A DNA stretch of 64,000 nt from Ailanthus altissimus. Taxonomy: Eukaryota > Streptophyta > Magnoliopsida > Sapindales > Simaroubaceae. Where the stretch lies: NCBI GenBank assembly GCA_946807835.1, contig OX327697.1:1937001-2001000 (forward strand), given 5' to 3'. Of this stretch, positions 59,261 through 64,000 are shown piece after piece (positions within the stretch are counted from its first letter, which is position 1; every line of letters starts with the position of its first letter). The position numbers and the translations under genes are program-made. The notes beneath the pieces are model-generated. The model was not told the origin of the DNA and searched no databases. It was given only the letters and a program-made list of their open reading frames with translations.

Positions 59261-60969
59261 CTCGAAGGCAAAAGGTTTGATTTTCGAGATTTACTGTCCT
59301 CCCATTGCTACTGCAGCTGGGTGCTCCTTGTACATGTTTTCTTTTCTTAACCTAAATTTGGTTTCTAAGTATTATCTTAAGTGAGATGTGTGATTGATCA
59401 TACATAAGTTACATTGTTCATTCCCAAGGTAAAATTAAAACTTTTCGGCTTAGTGTAATATCTGATATGATTGCCGGATTTGTCTCTAAGTATTGGCATA
59501 TATCAAGTTCCAGATTCTGGAATATGTGTATATTCTTTTTTCCCCAGAAACAAGATTTGCTAGAATAATGGAACTTTCCAAGCTTCGAGGGCTTCCAACT
59601 CCTCTGATTGTGCGACGGCTGTAGACAGTTTCGCGAGGGATGTTGATGCCTAAGAATAGACAAAAACTTGAATGCTACCCAGAAATGTTAATTGAAAAGT
59701 GGACAAGGAATTTGCATCAGATTAGAATTTGATTGCAGGTATAGTCATTGACGAGAGTTTCTAGCTCAAAGAATATCAAAATTGAACCAAAGATTAGTAT
59801 TTTCAATTAGACTTGACGTGAAGGTTCCGTCCTTGACGAGAAATATCTTTCATGGACGAGAATTCTCGACCCATCTCAATCAGAAATTTACTCCTAACTT
59901 TGGTCAATAGCGTTTTTCTTTTGCTTAAACATTATTACATTACAAATTATATATGAATATCGTAATCTGTTAAAAATTATGGTTGTTGTATTGCAGTTTA
60001 AAAATCTAAACGGCTTCAAAATTTTATCTCAAACAAACCAATTTTCTGACCTTTTTTTACATAAAATTTGGAGCACTCCAATAAGAGTCTGGTATTTGGT
60101 GGGCACTTTATTTCTAATGGGATGACAAAATGCCCCGCAATCCGTTAGAAAAATTATTTCCGAAACTTTTTTTTTTGATATTAAATATAATTTTTTATTT
60201 TTTATTAAATAATTTCTAATTTTGTATTTTATATTTAATTAAGATATGCTTTAATAATATATTTTTATTATTAAAAATACAAAATTCTTAAAATTTACTT
60301 TTTTTTCTTTATTGTAAGTGATAAAAAAAATTTTATTTTTGAGTTAGGTGATTATTGATTTTAATAGAATATGAAGTAATTAACAGAAAAATCAATAATA
60401 CTAAACATTAAAATATTATTTATATTCTTATTTTTTTATTTTATTTATTATTTATTTAAAAATTCGTTTACTAATTACTATTCACATACTAAGAGATATT
60501 GTTATATTATTTTAATTTGTTAATTTAATACTTTTTATTCATAATTATAAGATAAATTAAAATTTATGAATATAAATTAATATTTAATATTAATTAATAA
60601 AAAAAATAGTAAAATAAGACGGGAATGAAATAGACATTTTTCATGGGGATTTCTCATTCTCTTTCCATTAAATTTTTTTAAATAATAGAGTAAAAAATAA
60701 GACTTAAAATAAAAAATAAAATAGGGTACGATAAAGGCCTACCCGAACACTTACTTCATTGTCATCCCTAACTTCTACATAAGAATTTGTTTGTCACTAT
60801 GTGTAGATTGAAACCAAACTATTTAAGTGACCATTAGCATGATCATCAACCCCACTATACTTTTCAAAAATGGCAAACGTGAAATGGCACAAATTTTTGT
60901 AAACCCGAAACAAGCATGCAAGAAGAACAAACCCAGTTCCAATCTCTTCACTTTCACTTTCACATTCAC
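59261..60969. other. AT-rich intergenic region
   Basis: Starts with the presumed DUF863 3' UTR. Around 59745-59880 several GACGAGA-type direct repeats surround GACGAGAATTCTCGAC, possibly a decayed transposon end. The rest is low-complexity A/T sequence without genes. Confidence 0.45.
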
Positions 60970-61257
60970 ATCCCAGCAAGAAGAACAAACAAGGAATCCT
61001 CAATACGACATCGTATTTCTCGGAGCCTCTGGCAAGTATGTTGTAAGAGAAGCTTTAAAAGTTCATCAACTCCTATAATACTGGTTCAATGTGCTCTTGT
61101 TCTTCTTAGTCAAAGGGAGAAAATTTACCAAATGGGGGAGTTTCCCCCTCTCCCCCCCGCCCCTGGAATTGTCTTTGGCCCAACAGATCTTCAACAAAGA
61201 CTACAAGAAAATGGCATTTCTTTTGATGTCATTTCTAAGACTACACTTCTTGCTTAA
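60970..61257 (+). pseudogene. saccharopine-dehydrogenase-like oxidoreductase, only N- and C-terminal ends left
   Basis: The N-terminal part reads NPQYDIVFLGASG-KYVVREALK (60995-61060), the Rossmann start of the plant saccharopine-dehydrogenase-like protein (At5g39410 type), with the usual FTG after GASG deleted. Straight after it, in another frame, comes TPIILVQCALVLLSQREKIY and PGIVFGPTDLQQRLQENGIS then FDVISKTTLLA-stop, the C-terminus of the same protein. About 350 intervening codons are missing. The full protein has about 450 residues (recall). A C-rich stretch (CCCCCTCTCCCCCCCGCCCC) interrupts the C-terminal block. It lies 565 bp before the SpoU gene on the same strand. Non-functional as an enzyme. 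Confidence 0.8.
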
Positions 61258-61821
61258 TGTATACCAATTTTCAAGTGTGGACAATGGCCTTTTCTAACTC
61301 TTTGCATAGAGAATTACACAGATTTTTATTTATTTTTTTAACAACTCTTTTGTATTAAGAGTTAAACATCTGCATTTTAGAAAAAAAAAAATTGCTCCAT
61401 GGATAGGGCATAGTTTTCATTTTAAAGAAAAAATTTGATTAATTATATGCTAACTTTGTAAACATAGTGCTATTTTAATATTCTTATATATATTTCTTCT
61501 GCACAGGCTTATGTGTTTTGAGTTAAATTGGACAGAAATTAATTCTCTAGTACATGAAATATGCTTTCATGACTTGAATGTAATGAATTGGCAAGCTTGT
61601 GAAAGGACTTAGCAAAGACAAGCAGCTAAGGCAGTCGGCATCCATAAATGCCTGCACCGGTGTCGTTTTGAGTTAATAATATATTAAAAACGCCTCCGTT
61701 TTAGCCATCTTCATCCACAACCAGAAATTCCCCTCAAACCCTATCCACCTGATAAACCCCAATTGGAAACCTCATTCAAACAGAATAAAATCCCCTTCAA
61801 GTTTGGCGCCAAATCACGAGA
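61258..61821. other. upstream region of the SpoU methyltransferase gene
   Basis: Presumed promoter. From about 61630 the sequence becomes less AT-rich and includes GCATCCATAAATGCCTGCACCGGTG and then a C-rich leader before the ATG at 61822. No other gene was seen. Confidence 0.45.
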
Positions 61822-64000
61822 ATGAGCGCCTGCAAGACCCTAATTCGTACATCTCTCTCTTCCCTCGAATCAAAATTCCATTTTTTGCCATCAAAACCCT
61901 TCCTTTCTCTCTCCCTTCGCCCCCCGAAACAAGGTGAACATAACATAGAGGAAATTGGATCCTATGTATTGTTATATAATTGTGCATGCAAAAAGGAGAA
62001 AAAAAAAATTGAACTTTTATGTACTAACATTCATTTTGTGTAAATTTGATAGGACCCAGTTGCCCGTACAGTGTCCGCAGAAGACATTATGGAACTGTGC
62101 AAGCAGCAATTTCACTAGAAAGTAGTGATAGTAATTTGATGGAGGATGAAAACGATACCTCGTCCAAGGACAATGTGGAGCAGTTACTAGCAAACCCAGA
62201 TGACGTGATCCATTTGATGAAAATGGAGAGATATATGGTGAATGATGGAGGTGAGAGTATGGGATCACTGAAAAGTAAAAGGTGGTTTCCTTATTTGGAT
62301 AGGTATAAGTGTGGAGATGTGTGTTTGAATAGCAGGGAGGTTGTAGAGGCCGTGGAGCCGCATCTGATGGAGGAGAGGAGGCAGAAATTTGCAAATGTGG
62401 TTAAACACCGAAGCTATTCGGTGTGTTTGGTGGTCGAAGGGTTGAGTGATTTTGGGAATGTTTCTGCTGCGTTTAGGTCTGCTGATGCTCTTGGGGTGCA
62501 ATCTGTTCATGTTGTGTGTTGTGACAGCTCAAAAAGGTGCAATGGAGTTTGAGGTGAAAAGGGCTTTGTTTTATGGATTATAATTGTTTTTTCTTGTGAT
62601 GGATTGTTGTTTGCTGTGATTTTCTGTTTCACTTGTGGTTTAGCATGTATTTGAAGCTGTTTAGATCTTTGGTTGTGTTTTGGAAAAACATTTTTTATTC
62701 TACGTTTGGTTTGTTTGTGTTGATGAAAGTAATTTATATAAATGAAATTGGATATTTGAGTTATGGATTTTGGAGCTGATTGGGTGTTGGAATAAAGATA
62801 CGAAAGTTGGTTGCCGGGCTAATTCACTTAACTTGTTATGTTTGCTTGTTTTGCAATAGCCTTTGTTTTTGGACATCTTTTGCTGTTTTGGTTATGCTTC
62901 GCTATACTAATTTTAATTTTATAAGGAATTTTTGTTATCTTGATTGAATTAGAGGTTTTGTGTTTGTGTACATTGCATGCTTATTATGCCACATAAGACC
63001 AGTAGCCTGTCAGAATCAATACTGTAATGATTTAATCTTTAGGCCTAACATTTAGGTATCTCATGGAACTAGATGATTGATTGTGCATTATTATTCTCTC
63101 TAGAGATTGTGGTTATTGTAAACTTTATAATGACATTGCGATATCAATCACCATTCTGATATTGATGCTGTGGTGCATGAACTGGTGCTGAATTAGTTTT
63201 CTTCACTACAACTAGTTATAAAGCTCCCTATATCTCATTACGGGCTTGTTCTTTGTGAGTAAAAAGATGTCAGTGCATTTTATTTTGGGGGATTTGTTAC
63301 TTTCTCAATGAGACCTCATTCTTTCTTGCAGGTACAGAGAAAATCGTCATGTTAGCATGGGTGCAGAAAAATGGTTGGACATTGAACTTTGGGATTCTCC
63401 CCAAGAATGCTTTAGGGTTTTAAAATCTCGTGGTTATCGAATTGCCACAACACATGTGGGAATGGATGCGGTATTTAGCAATCTTGCTTCCTTTAATCCT
63501 TTCCATACCCATCAATCTTGATTAAGGGTTGATTGGGAGTGGACCTTAATCTTAATTAACTTCGTTTCTGATAATTGTTAGTGCACAGTTTAATTAGTCT
63601 TTTGGTAATTTTGTGCCACAAGTTGTTCAACTGGAGATGCATTGACTAATTTTTCTGCTGTCTTTAGGTATCTATTTATGACATGGATTGGTCATGCCTG
63701 ACTGCGATAGTTGTGGGGAATGAAAACAGGTAATTAAGTTTATATCTTAGAAAATCCAGTTTTAAGACCTAAATTTTTGTATTCTCTTGTTTCTTTTTCT
63801 TATGAAATGTGATAAAATTTTCAAAAAGAAAGATGAAATGCGTAATATTAGTCATTTAATATGCTTAAGCTCATGGGATGGTCACCTTTTTTTTTTTTTT
63901 TCCTTCAAAATTTTAATACTAGTTGAGGTTGGTATTAATAATTGCAGGGGGATAAGTGGTGAGGCTCTGGAACTATCAGATTTACACTGCAGTATACCAA
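61822..64000 (+). CDS. SpoU/TrmH-family RNA 2'-O-methyltransferase (At4g38020-like), partial at 3' end
   Basis: Exons are 61822-61933, 62053-62536, 63332-63470, 63668-63729 and 63948 to the window end. All junctions are GT-AG and in frame. The first exon encodes a Ser/Leu/Arg-rich presequence (MSACKTLIRTSLSSLESKFH) that suggests plastid or mitochondrial import. The SPOUT domain follows: RRQKFANVVKHRSYSVCLVV, then EGLSDFGNVSAAFRSADALG (SpoU motif 1, with N and the conserved R) and VQSVHVVC. Exons 3-4 have YRENRHVSMGAEKWLDIELW and DWSCLTAIVVGNENR. Exon 5 begins GISGEALELSDLHCSIP, giving motif 2 (GNE-RGIS) and the start of motif 3 (IP). Reaction: S-adenosylmethionine-dependent ribose 2'-O-methylation of tRNA or rRNA; the substrate is unknown. 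An acidic insert (MEDENDTSSKDNVEQLLANP) precedes the domain. The C-terminus lies right of the window. Confidence 0.92.

Noticed and set aside
59745..59880. GACGAGA repeats and GACGAGAATTCTCGAC as a mobile-element end.
   Set aside because: No second end or target duplication was found. The motif is mentioned only in the intergenic entry.
1..64000. Search for a novel multi-gene system (gene cluster, defence island or biosynthetic cluster).
   Set aside because: The intact genes (THADA-like, NRP, CM1, PPR, AlgH-like, DUF863, SpoU) are unrelated, separately spaced and of known families. No co-oriented cluster of enzyme and regulator genes is present.

Overview
This is a 64 kb piece of plant nuclear genome. 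It has AT-rich intergenic DNA, GT-AG introns, plant-only families (PLS-type PPR, DUF863, plastid chorismate mutase, lamin-like phytocyanins) and a Ty1/copia retrotransposon. Gene content and compactness suggest a woody rosid eudicot, perhaps Citrus or a relative. The species is an inference from similarity that I recall, not something I could test.

Layout, left to right. 1-2954 (+): last two exons of a THADA/Trm732-like gene. 4112-7448 (-): complete ten-exon NAP1-related histone chaperone gene. 8955-11550 (-): broken lamin-like phytocyanin (copy A), with a 415 bp hAT-like MITE in the gap. About 13.05-16.21 kb: internally deleted Mutator-like element (MULE) with degenerate ~350 bp terminal inverted repeats (TIRs), a DUF1985 remnant on + and a MuDR-type transposase N-terminus on -. 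About 16.60-16.80 kb: a small foldback MITE. 19153-30116 (-): second lamin-like phytocyanin (copy B), split near its C-terminus by a complete but dead copia element (19244-28188) and carrying a nonsense codon in exon 1. 30.2-33.5 kb: degenerate tandem repeats. 33504-37306 (-): complete six-exon plastid chorismate mutase gene. 41.27-41.89 kb: long-TIR foldback element. 42155-43972 (+): intronless E-type PPR gene. 46541-47658 (+): two-exon UPF0301/AlgH-like gene. 47.7-54 kb: AT-rich spacer with a tandem array at 50.1-50.7 kb and a TIR related to the 41 kb element. 55195-59260 (+): three coding exons of a DUF863 protein, with a 5'-UTR intron. About 60.97-61.26 kb (+): pseudogene made only of the two ends of a saccharopine-dehydrogenase-like oxidoreductase. 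61822 to window end (+): first five exons of a SpoU/TrmH RNA methyltransferase, cut by the window edge.

The intact genes are unrelated housekeeping or organelle-related genes. They do not form a pathway cluster. I found no CRISPR, operon-like or clearly novel system. The most informative parts are the decayed ones: two adjacent phytocyanin copies that were inactivated independently, transposons whose inactivating changes are almost all C-to-T or G-to-A transitions, a MULE that has lost its middle, and several undescribed inverted or tandem repeats. Exon junctions were worked out by hand and checked for frame. They need transcript support.
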